From contig CM049311.1 of the NCBI GenBank assembly GCA_026874595.1, positions 17,815,676-17,879,675 of the forward strand: a stretch of DNA of 64,000 bases, read 5' to 3'. The position numbers were made by a program, and so were the translations under genes. Of the stretch, positions 13,275 to 60,430 are shown one piece after another. Each line of letters begins with the position of its first letter. The first letter of the stretch is position 1. The stretch comes from Sipunculus nudus (Eukaryota > Annelida > Sipuncula > Golfingiida > Sipunculidae). Below the pieces are notes generated by a model that saw only the letters and a program-made list of their open reading frames with translations, was not told the DNA's origin and made no database searches.

Positions 13275-15497
13275 AACCGTTTTTCTTGAATTTTACAAAT
13301 GAAATTGACTGTTCCTTTGGCTGACAGTATCTTAATTTTTCCTTTTGTTTGAATGGGTTGAATGCTAGGTTCGTGAATCCAGAACAGCAATACCACTCCT
13401 GATAGCAACAAAAAATCATCAACTCACTCGTTTCAACAAACTAAGAGAAAAAGATAGTTAGCACATATTGGGTAATTTGCTAACTTTGTAGATGTCTAGA
13501 TTGCCATTTGTTAATAATCGAAAGTGATTAGTCATAATGACTTTATTTCGTTTATTTCATCATCTTGATATTTTCATGTTGTGAGCAATAATGTTTGATG
13601 TCTGGGTCAAATGTAGTTAATTATTTCTTATGGAAAACACTCTGACAATAACATTCAATCAATCAAAAAAACAGACCACACAGTGGTTGTACAATAAAAC
13701 ATTTAATTATGCAGTTTGTACACATAAAATATACTTGCACACGTTGTATGCCAAACGTGTGATGACATCATGACACTTACTGATATAAACACAAATATCA
13801 GTACACCTGACAACACCTGCAAAGTACATTTTCTCTCCTCCGAAAATCATCAAATTAATATAACCGTAAAATAATATATTCAAAATGTTAAAGTAGCGGT
13901 ACTGAGATTATGGGTTAATACAGAAAACGAGCTTCCGCAAAACTCGCAATGACTTACAGTAAAGATACATAAATGTAATAATAAATAAAGATGCAAATTT
14001 CATATACAGTATATGAACTTATAAACTTCAGAAAATCGTGATATTTTAAAGAAATGATTTTTTTTTCTTTATCACATGAAGTAACTTCTCCTTGAAAATG
14101 TCTGTATCTGATGAGTATTAACAAATAAGGTATCCATATATTTTACAGTTTACAAATAAATTCCATGTACCCAGGCATGAAGAATAAAAGTAAACATACA
14201 ACAGTGCTCTTGTAGAGGTAATGGTTAGCCTATGCAATTCTACATATTTAAACATATTCTCATCCAGAATTATCTGTAAATTAATGAAAACCAATACGTT
14301 CCTATTGATCATGACCCTGTAGTGCCTTGTTGATATCATCAACCCTTCTTGAAAAAATCTGATTCTTGCTGTACCCTTAACGTGTTATGTAGTGAACTGC
14401 ATTTCATTTATGCAAACGCATAACAAATATATGTGATCATATATAAGAACTAAGAACAGAGTATAATCCAAAACATATGCCACATATTAACTTATAATAT
14501 TGTTCTATTACTTTCTCCCTAAACTGATGTCAACTCCAGAACTTTCTCGGATGAAATGCATAGATAACGAAACTCCATTAGTAATATCTCTATCAGTGAA
14601 ACTCAGGGGGGGGGGGGGGGATGGTAATGTATTTCTACCAATCTGTTAGTCTTGTTGTGTACAGATTTAATGCAATTCAGCCAAGCGGTCATGATGAGCA
14701 GTAAATTATACGACTTGATATATCATTTTCTACTTGACTGACATGGAAACTAAAGTGAACACTAAACAAAGATACAATGGTACCTTATATATATATATAT
14801 ATATATGTCTGTGTGATCACATTTACATTTGAAAGGATCCCTTTACTACACAGGGACCAAAAATGCAAGACAATGGCAGGAAAATCATATATTACATTTA
14901 CACATAATTCTAATGGTGATTTTGTTTGTTTCTGTGTGTCACCTTCAACTATAGCTATTACACAAATAGTAAACCTAATCATGTTTGAAAGCAATGATGG
15001 AACACTGATTAACTTTTGCATTTAAAGACAAGATATATATATAAATAGTAGAAGCAGTACTAATTTACAACATGAGGCATATAGGACACTTAACATCAAG
15101 ATATTAGTATGTTTAAGAGTATCTTTGCAGTTTCTACCTACATGCATTGTGTACCTTCAACACAAATTGCATCAATGTGAAAATAAAATAATCTAAAACA
15201 AGATTTAAATACATTCTTTAACATAATATATATCATCAAAAATATAATATACTTTGACACTAAATGTTCAAGTTGATGAAAATGAATGACATATTAAATA
15301 AATGAAGTGGATGATCCTATGCTAAAAAGGAAAAATTGGTGGATTATGAACAGATGGTTTTCAGACTGCTGAACACAGTGAAAGATGCTCTCTAATGTGT
15401 AACATTATCTTTTTTTTAGCCATATGCCTTTCCTGTTTCACTAATAAATGTTGATGTAGCCCCTAATTAACCTGTTTACACCTTATTTTTCATATTT
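13275..15497 (-). other. Tail-to-tail interval; likely SMCR8 3' UTR
   Basis: This AT-rich, mostly unique stretch follows the SMCR8 stop on the minus strand. AATAAA occurs on the minus strand at 13551-13556 and 13542-13547, about 290 bp from the cellulase poly(A) signal, so a 2-kb UTR is possible. It contains a G run near 14587 and a short (AT)n near 14790. The cleavage site is not determined. Confidence 0.35.
14787..14808. repeat. Short (AT)n tract
   Basis: Alternating TA tract in the tail-to-tail interval. Confidence 0.85.
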
Positions 15498-50692
<35,195 letters not shown>

Positions 50693-50712
50693 CTTGTCAT
50701 ACCATAATCACA

Positions 50713-52000
50713 CTACAATATATATAATATGTTTTTAAACACTACAGTAAATAAACAAGGGACCCATGGGTCACGGCGCTCAGCTGATCGTGATTTGACT
50801 ATAAATGTTTCTCCACTGTGATATTATATTGAGTCGAGAAAGCTTATGAATATCACGGACATGTTGGGCTATTATAAAGGAATGTAATGTAATATGTGAG
50901 TAAATGATAAATAAAATTACCTGACTGATGGATTAATAGAGTAAAATATAGTGGTTTATTTTTTATTTATTTAGGAGGGGTTGTAAATTGTGATATATTT
51001 GAGCAAATATGAATGCAATGACAGCAGTAATAAGCAGTAGTAGAATGATGATAAGGCTATTTGTTGAAGGATCTAAAGTGTATGGTAGTCTGTATTGGTA
51101 TACAATTAAATTTTGATTAATTAAAATTGTATTACTGAAAAAAAGTCCCTACCTTAAACACTTTTGGTCTTAAGTGACCAAATATCTTCCTGATTTTTTT
51201 ACAAACTCCATTATGTTTGGGCCCATTACTTTTTTAAATTAAACAATACTGACTTAATTTCTGGCATGTACATAGGAACTATATAGAGGAATATTTATGG
51301 TAAATATGAAGAAAACCAGATTAGTGGTTTTGATATTAGGCAGTCCTGAAGAGTAAAAATAGATTTCTAATAAAATATTGAGGTTTTTCCTTAATATCTC
51401 GAAGGAACCTAATCCTATTGACCCAATTTTCGGCATGGTAGGAGATATTGGGGACATGTAACTGTATGCAGAATTTCAGATTCGTAGGTCCAACGGTGTC
51501 AAAACGTGCCAGTCTTACGGACGGACATCCAGACGGACGGACGGACGGCAAGACAGACGGACGGACGACGGACAATGGACCACTACTATAGCTCAGATGA
51601 CTTATAGTCAGCTGAGCTAAAAATGTATATATACAATATGTACAGCATCTAACATATTAAAGAATTCTACAGTAAATATAATATGTTATAAACACTACAG
51701 TATATACAACATGTCTATAAACTTGAAAGTAAACATAGCACATTTATAAACACCAGGTTAAATATAACATTTTTATAAAATCTTCAGTACAAAGAACATG
51801 TTATAAACACTATTGTATATTGTATAACATGTCATAAATAGTATATACAATATGTTTATAAACACTACAGTATATATAACAAATTTGTAAACACTGAAAT
51901 ATGTATAACATGATAATAAATACTGTAAAGAACATTACATACTAGGTATTTATAAACTCTAGAGTTAATATAGAATGCTAATAAACAATAAATTAAGATA
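50713..52000. repeat. AT-rich minisatellite upstream of SMCR8 exon 1, split by an element
   Basis: Degenerate units of about 40 bp around ATAACATGTTTATAAACACTACAGTATA run through 51640-52000. One unit also lies at 50716-50750, on the other side of the family C element. Confidence 0.65.
50754..51619. mobile_element. HINE-like element, family C, reference copy
   Basis: Left end AACAAG, then perfect palindrome GACCCATGGGTC (50761-50772), then GCTCAGCTGA (50778-50787). The right end TCAGCTGAGC (51608-51617) is its perfect inverse and forms a hairpin with GCTCAGATGACT before it. A (GGAC)-rich tract precedes the right hairpin. Confidence 0.75.
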
Positions 52001-52783
52001 GTGTGTGTAAAGACACAGCAAATGAAACACCCTTAATTACTGCTTACAATTACTGATCAGCATAACCATTAAATATTTACATCCAAGTGAATTAATATAA
52101 CCAATTATTTAATCTTTAACATTTACTTGTAACTCTCCTATAAAAAGTAAATTCATATTTGCTTAACATGTTATACTTAAAACAGTGCCAGTTCTGGTGG
52201 ACCTAAAAGGTTTTATACCACTTTAACACTCTTTTACTTTATGTACTGCTTATGGTAAAACCTCAAACCTTGTACAAAACCATATGTACCCACATGACTT
52301 TTGACTGCTGTGACAAATAATGGTGAGATTTAATTATGAATAATGGTTTAGGAGGATCATCTTCTCCCTCACCCTCTTCTCACTGTCATCCCCATCTTCT
52401 GTGCTATTGACCAGTGATTAAATGTCAGCAATTATATGCATTGCATCTGCGCATGGTTGTCACATGCCGGGTATCCCTCCTTGGTCACAGGGTTCAGTGC
52501 AAAATGATGCAAACTGACTCAATTAGTGGGACAAAATCAGTGGGTCCATTATATGGTTAGGACAAGGCACATTGCTGAATTTCATGCTAGCTAGATCAGT
52601 GCGTTTTATGCACGGACCCATCAGTTATATCAAGGGAGAATAAACCACCCATATTGTCAATGAAATTGATGGTACATAAAATAATTTATTATTGATCATC
52701 TGACATTTTTTATCTCTAAAACTTGAAATGATTTTACAACCATTTCCAGGGACTGCCAAAAACATGTGCACGCCTGCGTTCAT

Positions 52784-54258
52784 GCAGTTTTGACTGCCTA
52801 GCAAATTACTAAAATGCGCAAGACCCGATTTTGCGGACGTCTGGCCAGAAATAAAAGTTATTTTGGGGGATGTTTTGTTAATTTTTCTGATGGAACATTA
52901 TATAACTTATTATATTTATATTTTGTTTATATTTATTATTTTATATTATATTTATATTATTAATGTGGGCAATAACCTCAACAATATTCATGAACAATAT
53001 TTTATTCACTGTTCATATGAGAAATAGAAAAATTAATTAATCAATCATTCAATTTAAATGATTATACAAGACCAAATTTGTAAAATTCATATTAAGAATC
53101 CTTTTTTCACTAATAATATTTCTTGGGTGTCATTTTTCTGAGGAAGTGAACTTAGGCCACATACTGGTTACAACAAATTTATTTATACAACAAACCATCA
53201 CAAATTTATGTGATACAATAAATGTGTACAGAATATCATCACTGTTATATCCAGCAAAAGTAAGCACATAGTGAAATATATTGTGAAAAACCAGTTAGCC
53301 TACTGAGACATGCAAATATACCAATCCAAATAAAACACAGCCAACAAAGAATAATTAAATATGGCTTTGAAAATAAAAATTGACAATGTAACAACCAAGA
53401 AACTGAATGTGAAATATATATTTTTATTGAATTTTACCCTATTTACATAAGTGACAAATCCACTTTTCTACCAAGTTCTGGATATCCAAGAGTACATGAA
53501 AAATGAAACCATTTATCACGACTAGCTGTCACGTTGAGCCATGTCAGATATACAGTCTGGTTGCTTACAATAACAATTCATTAGTATTTCAGAATGATTG
53601 CATGCAAATGCAGTTGGCCATGTTCTTTCTGCTTGGGGAATAGGGACATATACCCATCTTCTAAACACTGAATTAAATGGCTTCGCAGAACTTTTTGATT
53701 AAAAATACACATTTTTTTCCTGATACCCTCAAATTTATTAAAACAAAATTTGACAGGTTTGGCCACAGCCAACAGGCCACAGTCTATGCCATTTTGTTGT
53801 TGGTTGAGAATAGGGATTACTATTTCTATCTGTGATTTGTCAAAATCATATATAGAGGCCAACTGTATCTGCATGCATGTTGCAATTTCCCCTTTTGGAC
53901 ACAAAATATCCATTAAATAAACAAGTCAATCCTTTACTTTCTGAAATGAAGTTACCCAATGATCGTTTCCTGTGTAATGAATTTGACATGTTGGGGCACA
54001 TCAATATTTCCCCCGCTTCCCTGAATTAGTTTGAAAAAATGGAGCGCACAGAGTGCACTGAAAACCATTGACTTCTCTGAATAACTTAATAAAGTTTTGT
54101 GGTGAAATTGTCATAAGGGGTCAGAATAAGTCATAAACTATCCATCCGCCATCTGGGCCATAAAGTTACAATTGACACCCCCCAAAATAACTTTTATTTC
54201 TGACCAGACTTTGTGGGCTGCATGCACTTTAGGCATTTGCTAAGGCAGTCAAAAGTGC
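52784..54258. mobile_element. TIR element carrying a C48-peptidase fragment
   Basis: About 90-bp imperfect inverted repeats lie at 52784-52875 and about 54167-54258. Both read inward GCA-TTTTGACTGCC, AGCAAAT, then CAGAAATAAAAGTTATTTTGG. The interior is AT-rich and contains the peptidase fragment at 53581-53925. No transposase frame is seen, so it is non-autonomous or decayed. Target duplication was not resolved. Confidence 0.6.
53581..53925 (-). pseudogene. Ulp1/SENP-type (C48) cysteine peptidase fragment
   Basis: The frame contains PILNQQQNGIDCGLLAVA, the Gln plus catalytic-Cys block of Ulp1-like peptidases, then VLRSHLIQCLEDGYMSLFP, the usual C-terminal helix of transposon-associated members. 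The catalytic His and Asp should lie upstream and are not seen; the frame meets a TGA five codons before the ATG. It appears to be a broken relic. Such domains often travel with DNA transposons in metazoans. A host origin is less likely because it lies inside inverted repeats. Confidence 0.6.
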
Positions 54259-54307
54259 AGTCCCCCATTTCCAACCACTAATTATTTGAATAACATATAG
54301 GAATGCT

Positions 54308-54601
54308 TCATGCGAAGGGGGTAGCATTCTTGACCATGACATAACACTTAACCCACAAACAAAGGGCCGGAGTCAGTACTTGTGGCCAAGCATTAGCCGA
54401 CCCATACCATGCAAGGATTTCAGAGAGATAACCAAGGAACTGGTTGCAAGTGTTTGTTGAGCTAATGGGGTTGCAAACTTTCATGTCATTCTGGCCAAAT
54501 TCTAATTCAACTGACTTACCACATTTTTTTCTAGCAATACAAGGATTATAAAATGTCACACATACATAATCACTGTGCTCTTTCCTAACCCCTATGATCA
54601 A
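54308..54601 (-). other. Unrecognised open frame beside the TIR element
   Basis: A 97-codon frame with KSVELEFGQNDMKVCNP and GYLSEILAWYGSANAWPQ. I do not recognise it. It may be the upstream part of the same C48-bearing gene, separated by the right inverted repeat, or chance. Confidence 0.25.
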
Positions 54602-54609
54602 TGTTTATG

Positions 54610-55980
54610 ATCAGTGTTAATTTACAACGACCTTAGACCTCTGTCACAAGAAGCAGGTGCAGGAACCCCTGTCACTTTAGTGTGCTGGAGCTTGACTGGT
54701 CAAATAGGGGTGTTGCAGGAAGCAGTTTTATCCCCCCCCCCCACCATCAACTATCATAGAAAGAATGACCAAGATATGGGTATTTCTACAAAAATGTAGC
54801 ATTTTATGTCCTCAAACTATATTTGTTACTGAGAAACTAGCTAATGCCAAAGTGGCATGAATAACCATTCAAATTGTTGCTACAGCTATAACCATAATTA
54901 TGAGATAAAATAATTTAAATCAGGGCAGAAATAAATACAGAAAAATAGCTGCAAATGTTACAATACCCTTAAATTTTCTGTTTCTCAGATCTAAAACTCA
55001 AAACACATCATTCTGTAACTACTTTTCAATTCATACAGGATTTGCTTTCCATGTGGTCACATGCAGTGGTGAAAGTTTATGAAGATGATATGTTGCATGA
55101 TAATTTACCTGACCATTTTGGCTTTTAATACAAAAAATTTGGTATAAAAAATGTCCCAATAATACATATTTGGCACAATTACCTGACCTAAGACCGGTCA
55201 CCTCTTAGCAATTGAACAGAAACCACCTTGCTGATGCAGGAAGCAGTGTTTATTAGAGTTCAGGAAAATGTTCTACATATAACACACAATTGAGTAACTG
55301 ACTTATCTATGCTGTCTCTTAATCCATAAAGGGTTAATAAATCAACGTATGCTTACTTGGACTCGACACTGTTTCACTTGCAAAAAATGAGCCGTTGCAT
55401 TGAACTCCTTGAAAACTGTCTTCTTTTATTGCTCATGTAGTCATGAATCATGCTGCCCCCTGAGGGACGGTATGGAAGTTATTTATTGACCCGCAGATGA
55501 TGTTTTGGTAAAAAATCCTCAGCACAATTATCACTCAAAACTGTTTATTAGTTACCTGCTTAAAAAAATAGTGTTGAGGGCAAGGTAACCATGTTGAGAA
55601 CATGGTATTAAATTCAATATATGCAATACAATTGGAAAAATATTTCGGGCTTAAGATTTTAAACATTTTTTTTAATTTGTGTTTCTTCTATTCCAACAGG
55701 TAGTATGCTTGTTTTAATACACAATATACTTGTATTCCAGTAGTCAATACAGTTATTTCACTTCAGAAGCTCAACACCTTTACCTGTATGCTAAACATGG
55801 ATACAATGAATTTAAGACCATTTTTGCTTAAACAAAAAGATTAACAAGGTATTTCAACTCAAGTTCTGAAGGTAGATGTACTCATGTACTCTGTTTTTTT
55901 TTTTTTTACAAATTAAAACTATTGATTTCAAAATCAAGATTAAAAAAATTCACAAAGAAAATCATTGAAATGAAACGTTT
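54610..55980. other. Non-coding stretch, no supported feature
   Basis: AT-rich with a C run near 54733 and poly-T near 55890. No frame, RNA or repeat boundary could be supported. Confidence 0.5.
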
Positions 55981-56184
55981 TCTGTAGAAATTCCTAGATA
56001 TATCCATAGATATATAAGTTATATATTAAAATTTATTTTTGGAGCCACTGTAGAATGCGGGAATCGCTTCTTTTGAGGAACATATAAATAAAATTATCTC
56101 CTCTCATTCCCTATTTTAACTCCTACTTTTCCCTGTAGATGTCCCTACACTTAATTAACTCTTCTAACATAAACAACTACTAAG

Positions 56185-56262
56185 CATCAGAAGTCGCCTG
56201 AGTCGGGAATCGAACCTACGATCTCTAGACTAGGAGCCCTACATGCTACTAAGTGAGCGGTG
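56185..56262 (-). mobile_element. tRNA-like (SINE head) sequence
   Basis: On the minus strand: CACTTAGTAGCATGTAGG resembles an A-box region, and GGTTCGATTCCCGACT carries a good B-box. The acceptor stem does not pair well, so I do not call a tRNA gene. Confidence 0.45.
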
Positions 56263-56378
56263 AAGACGAGATACCAGCAGGAGCAAGTTTTGTTCCTTTA
56301 TATCTGCGATTGAAGAGGCATCTATCGCGAAAATGGGAAACCATAATTTACTATTTTAACAGGAAAATTAAGCTTTAG

Positions 56379-56431
56379 GTGGGGGCTCCGCCCCCACAAC
56401 CCCGTTCAGACGGGGAACCCAGGTTCCCCGT
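56379..56431. other. Two adjacent perfect GC-rich hairpins
   Basis: GTGGGGGC-TCC-GCCCCCAC (56379-56397) and ACGGGGAAC-CCAG-GTTCCCCGT (56410-56431). Both have tiny loops and perfect stems in an otherwise AT-rich region. Confidence 0.85.
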
Positions 56432-56643
56432 ACCCCTCCTCCTCTAATATAATAAACTCCAGCTATGAGCAAAATTTAATACGGGAATTCTGAGGAAAAT
56501 GATATGTATCGGCCTTTTCCAGGAAACAATTTATTATGCGACACCCGTTGTACCGGCGGCAGGATGAAGCCCGGTTTCTATAGTTCTGTAGAAATTCCTG
56601 GATATATCCATATATAAGTTATATATTAAAATTAATTTTTTTA

Positions 56644-57806
56644 CAATCTACAAAATTTGGTCTAATTTTCCGTATTTCGATTAACCTGTACCTGGTGAAG
56701 TAATTTAATTATTTATATTCATTCCAGGGGCAATACATAATTAGTGATAATAATATAATACAATCGTCAATTAAAAGAAAATAGCAAACCTGGTTCTGAA
56801 TGATTATATAAACATATAATTAAAAAAATCTGTGATATCTCATTATCGATCATGATTATCAGTGATAATCGTGAGAAAACAGCTTGAAGGAAATACCCTG
56901 GTTCAGATTTAAAGTAAACAGCTGATATATAATAAGAGTTTCGTTGTTTTGTTATTACCTGTCTACAAGTATATCATTTTCCGGTTTACAGTGTGGTTTC
57001 TCTTCCACTCACTGTTCACAGACGAGGGCCTTGTGCTTGCTTCATCGCTTGTTTATTTAGGGGTCATAGGTCACGGTCATCAGCTGACCCTGGAATCATG
57101 TGATGGAATAGACTGGTTCCCTCGTCCACGTAAAGGACGTTGTTTCCACAGGCTCAACCAGAGGTCACATAACTATACAAACCCTGACCAGCCACTCTGT
57201 TGTTTAGAGGGACGTATTTCCAAGCCCTATAAATTATCATATAAGGTACACATGACATGTTGGGTGCACTGGGGAAGTTTTATCTATCGAGTGTTTGGCA
57301 TCATGTTATACATCAAACTCGAGATCAACACCTGAAATTTTATTTTATTCCAGAAAACTGGCGGCCGTTCAGTATCTCTTTTTTTTCCCCACTACAGACT
57401 TGCTTTGGTGCAAGACTGAGAATTACACACCGGAGGACCCGGGCCATACTCATTTTAGTTATGAACCCATAACAAGCTATAGACAAGCTTCTGTATATAG
57501 TTTACAATAGTGCACCATAGATGTCGCCTCCTGCCGAGCCATGCCCACACCATCAATACTGACACATTCAATCTGCTCAATCAGCACAATAAAAAAATAT
57601 GACCACCTCTGAGAAAAAAAAAATAATAATAAAAGTATCCTGTCTCCCACCATCTGGAACCAATATACTTTCCTCATACATTTAATGCCTAACATTCTCT
57701 GCAGCCCTACGATATTTAATGCCTGCTCATTCTCGCCGCCACAAAATGGGCCGACCTTGACCAGACCCCGAAATTGGTCACTCTTGCCAGCGTGTTTTCG
57801 TTGTCC
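56644..57806. other. No supported gene
   Basis: Several short frames, including one starting at 56949, show no recognisable domain, splice support or codon pattern. A 5' non-coding exon or promoter of SMCR8 could lie between here and 61 kb, but nothing specific is visible. Confidence 0.4.
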
Positions 57807-58219
57807 GAACATGTTCCTGTTCCTGTTCGCAAAAATGATGCAAACAAGAACATTTAACAAAATTGCATTGTTCGCATACGTGCGCCTTAAAAATGCCAGT
57901 CATAACTATTCAACAATGCATATATAATTTAATTTAATTATTTTAATCAAATTTAAGAGATGCATTTTAATGATGACAAATTAAACGTTATATCAGTCAA
58001 TGAAATTAAAATGAACAGTCTAAGTGTAGGCAGGCACTTCTTTCCTTGCCGCCATTGTTGCCATGCAGCCTTGACCTAGCTTATTCCTGCGGCCCCTGGT
58101 GGTATAACCCACTCCCGAAGTCGGTTATGATTTTCTTGAACAACGAACACGACCATGTTCGTGTACGTAGGCTCAAACTGTCTTTGTTCATGAACAGAGG
58201 TATAAACAGGAACATGTTC
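57807..58219. mobile_element. Inverted-repeat element with GAACATGTTC palindromic arms
   Basis: GAACATGTTCCTGTT (57807-57821) and AACAGGAACATGTTC (58205-58219) are perfect inverses about 410 bp apart. Further GAACA/TGTTC motifs cluster inside both ends. No transposase; a MITE-like origin is inferred. Confidence 0.5.
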
Positions 58220-60030
58220 ATGGAACGAAACACACCCCTGTGTTATCCACGTGGCAGAAATAACTCGTCAAACCTTAGAAGATGGCGCTACGCAGATGTA
58301 GAGCGATGGGTCTTTCTGTTCTATAGTCCATTAGCAGGGCGCAAATCGTAACCGTTACGATAACAAACTTGAAATTTGGCATTCAGATGTCTTTGGGTAA
58401 GATTACCAATCACTGCGCACAAGGAACTAGGTCATCGTGATCTAATTCCTGCGTTCTACTGGACGAAACCCTAGAATATAACTGTTTAACTAACTATTCA
58501 AACGTTTAGAACACACACACATATGTGTGTTTAGTGTGTGTATATTATCATTACCACTGGTGCTATAATTTATCAAATAAAGTATGCAGCTACTCCGACT
58601 GTTTTCTAGTATAGTAGACACCTATACAAGTACAGTGCATGGTATTTAGGTGTACTGACCAGTTTTTTTTTTAATTTAAAGGTTGAAATATGGTACATCA
58701 GTTACCACGTACACTCGTGTATGGATCTCATGAGTGTTGAATACCACTGAAGCCAGGAACTTTTAAATTCAATATTTATACAATCATGGGTATGATCTAA
58801 TATTATAAGTGAAATTAGGTCAGTTACATTTTGTCTCTGTGAAAATTAAGAAAGTTTCATACTTTAAACATGGCACCCATTATTCCTTTTATGGTTATGA
58901 ATTTATTCTCAACTTTCTTGGTGCCACTGTGATCTATTTTCACAAGTGAAGTTAGGCATCTTTGACCTTAATTTTGTGGATTATCAGATAAAATGACTTG
59001 ATATGGCATCAGACGTGAATTTTCAACGCCACTTGGGCTTATTGTGACATCCTGCACTACAGTTTGAGGTTTTGGGCCTGGTCATAGAAATGCGTTGGCC
59101 TCTCAATTAAGTTAGCCGATACACGCCCCACAGCCATCAAACTCTCTCCAAATATACATTCTTGCTGGATGATGCCCTCGGAGTACTTTTGTGTCACATC
59201 ACCGTACCCTTATCGAACCACCACCCCATTTTCCATACAGACTAAAACATGCATTTTCCAAATTGCTGCGACAGACGCCAAAGCAGAGAGACTAATAACC
59301 CACGGGTAAGGCCCAGAGCAGAGAGACTATAATAACGCACGGGTAAGGTTCGCCATTACTTCTATAATTTGCACAAGTTCTCCACTTAATCCTGGCACTA
59401 GGGCCTATGACTATTAGGACACTGTGACCCAATTTTTTTAAAGCCGTGCATTTTATCTTCACTGAGAAAACCATCTGAAAAAAAATTAATCTTATCAATT
59501 GAAAATCAGGGCAAATATTTTAAAAGATTTGTATAATAATGTTCCACGCATGTTCATAACATAAATTAGATCAGTTAATTTTGTAGGGGATGTGGAAATT
59601 TAATTCGACTGAAGGAAAAGGTAAAAGTCATTGATAAGTGTTTCTAGAAAATAATTCCAACTTAACCAAAACAGACAAAAATTATTGACGACTATAATTT
59701 ACAGGGGAGGATCCATGAAGAAGGATCTTGAAGAAGGGATGGGTCCAACTGAGGAGGACTATGAGTTATCCTTAAGGGGGGAGGGGGTTAGGGCGGACCA
59801 ACTGGAAACTCCTCTGGATCCACTTCTTATATACTCATGAAACCTTCCTTTCTTGCTTAAGATTCCTACGCATACGCGCTATGTGCCTTGCCCTAAAAAA
59901 TGGACATATACCATTGGAATAACTCGCGCTGCATTATTATTATTTATTTGAGTGCAACAGCATTGTAAAGCGCTTGTGAGCAGGTGTATACCTGGTATGC
60001 GCGCAAAATAAATAATAAATTATTGTTATT
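58220..60030. other. No supported gene; small tandem duplication near 59283
   Basis: A 40-bp duplication of GCAGAGAGACTAATAACCCA-type sequence occurs at 59283-59350. Otherwise unremarkable AT-rich sequence. Confidence 0.5.
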
Positions 60031-60420
60031 ATTACCGTGCACACGACTTCTAATAGGCGTATGTTATGCGCACCAGATAGTTATTTTTGCGCAGAAAATA
60101 TTAAGTCGTGCGCAAACTTATCATTATTTCGTGCGCATGAGATAAATAATGTTTTGTTCATGCCCCAAAAGGAGCTACGTAGTAGTCCATTATAAACGAA
60201 ATATGTTGGACCATAATTTACTCACGAACCGTTGCTCGATTGCCACAGATTCATTACCATACATTCTGTCCCTTGATGGACCAAACTGACATAAAATCTC
60301 GACTGATTAACTCATGCACACGAAATAATAACCCATGCGAACGAAATGATAAGTCGTCTCACGAAATAATAACATGTGCACACGAGATAAATATTTATTT
60401 CATTGCCCATATCCCCAAAG
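60030..60420. repeat. Degenerate repeats of GTGCGCACGAAATAATAA type
   Basis: At least six scattered motifs such as CGTGCGCATGAGATAAATAA and CACGAAATAATAACATGTGC, in both orientations. Likely a decayed interspersed repeat. Confidence 0.55.
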
Positions 60421-60430
60421 GGGTTCCGTA

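Larger units (their letters stand above)
55981..56643. repeat. 660-bp unit with about 57-bp terminal direct repeats
   Basis: TCTGTAGAAATTCCT followed by GATATATCC and AAGTTATATATTAAAATT occurs at both ends (55981-56036 and 56585-56635), differing by a short indel. Inside are a tRNA-like promoter block and two GC-rich hairpins. It is too short for a normal LTR element; a TRIM-like element or recombination product is possible. Confidence 0.55.

Noticed and set aside
56185-56262. Functional tRNA gene
   Set aside because: A- and B-box-like sequences exist, but the acceptor stem does not pair and it lies inside a repeat unit.
56949-57335. 128-codon plus-strand frame as a gene
   Set aside because: No domain, no splice partners and composition like surrounding non-coding DNA.
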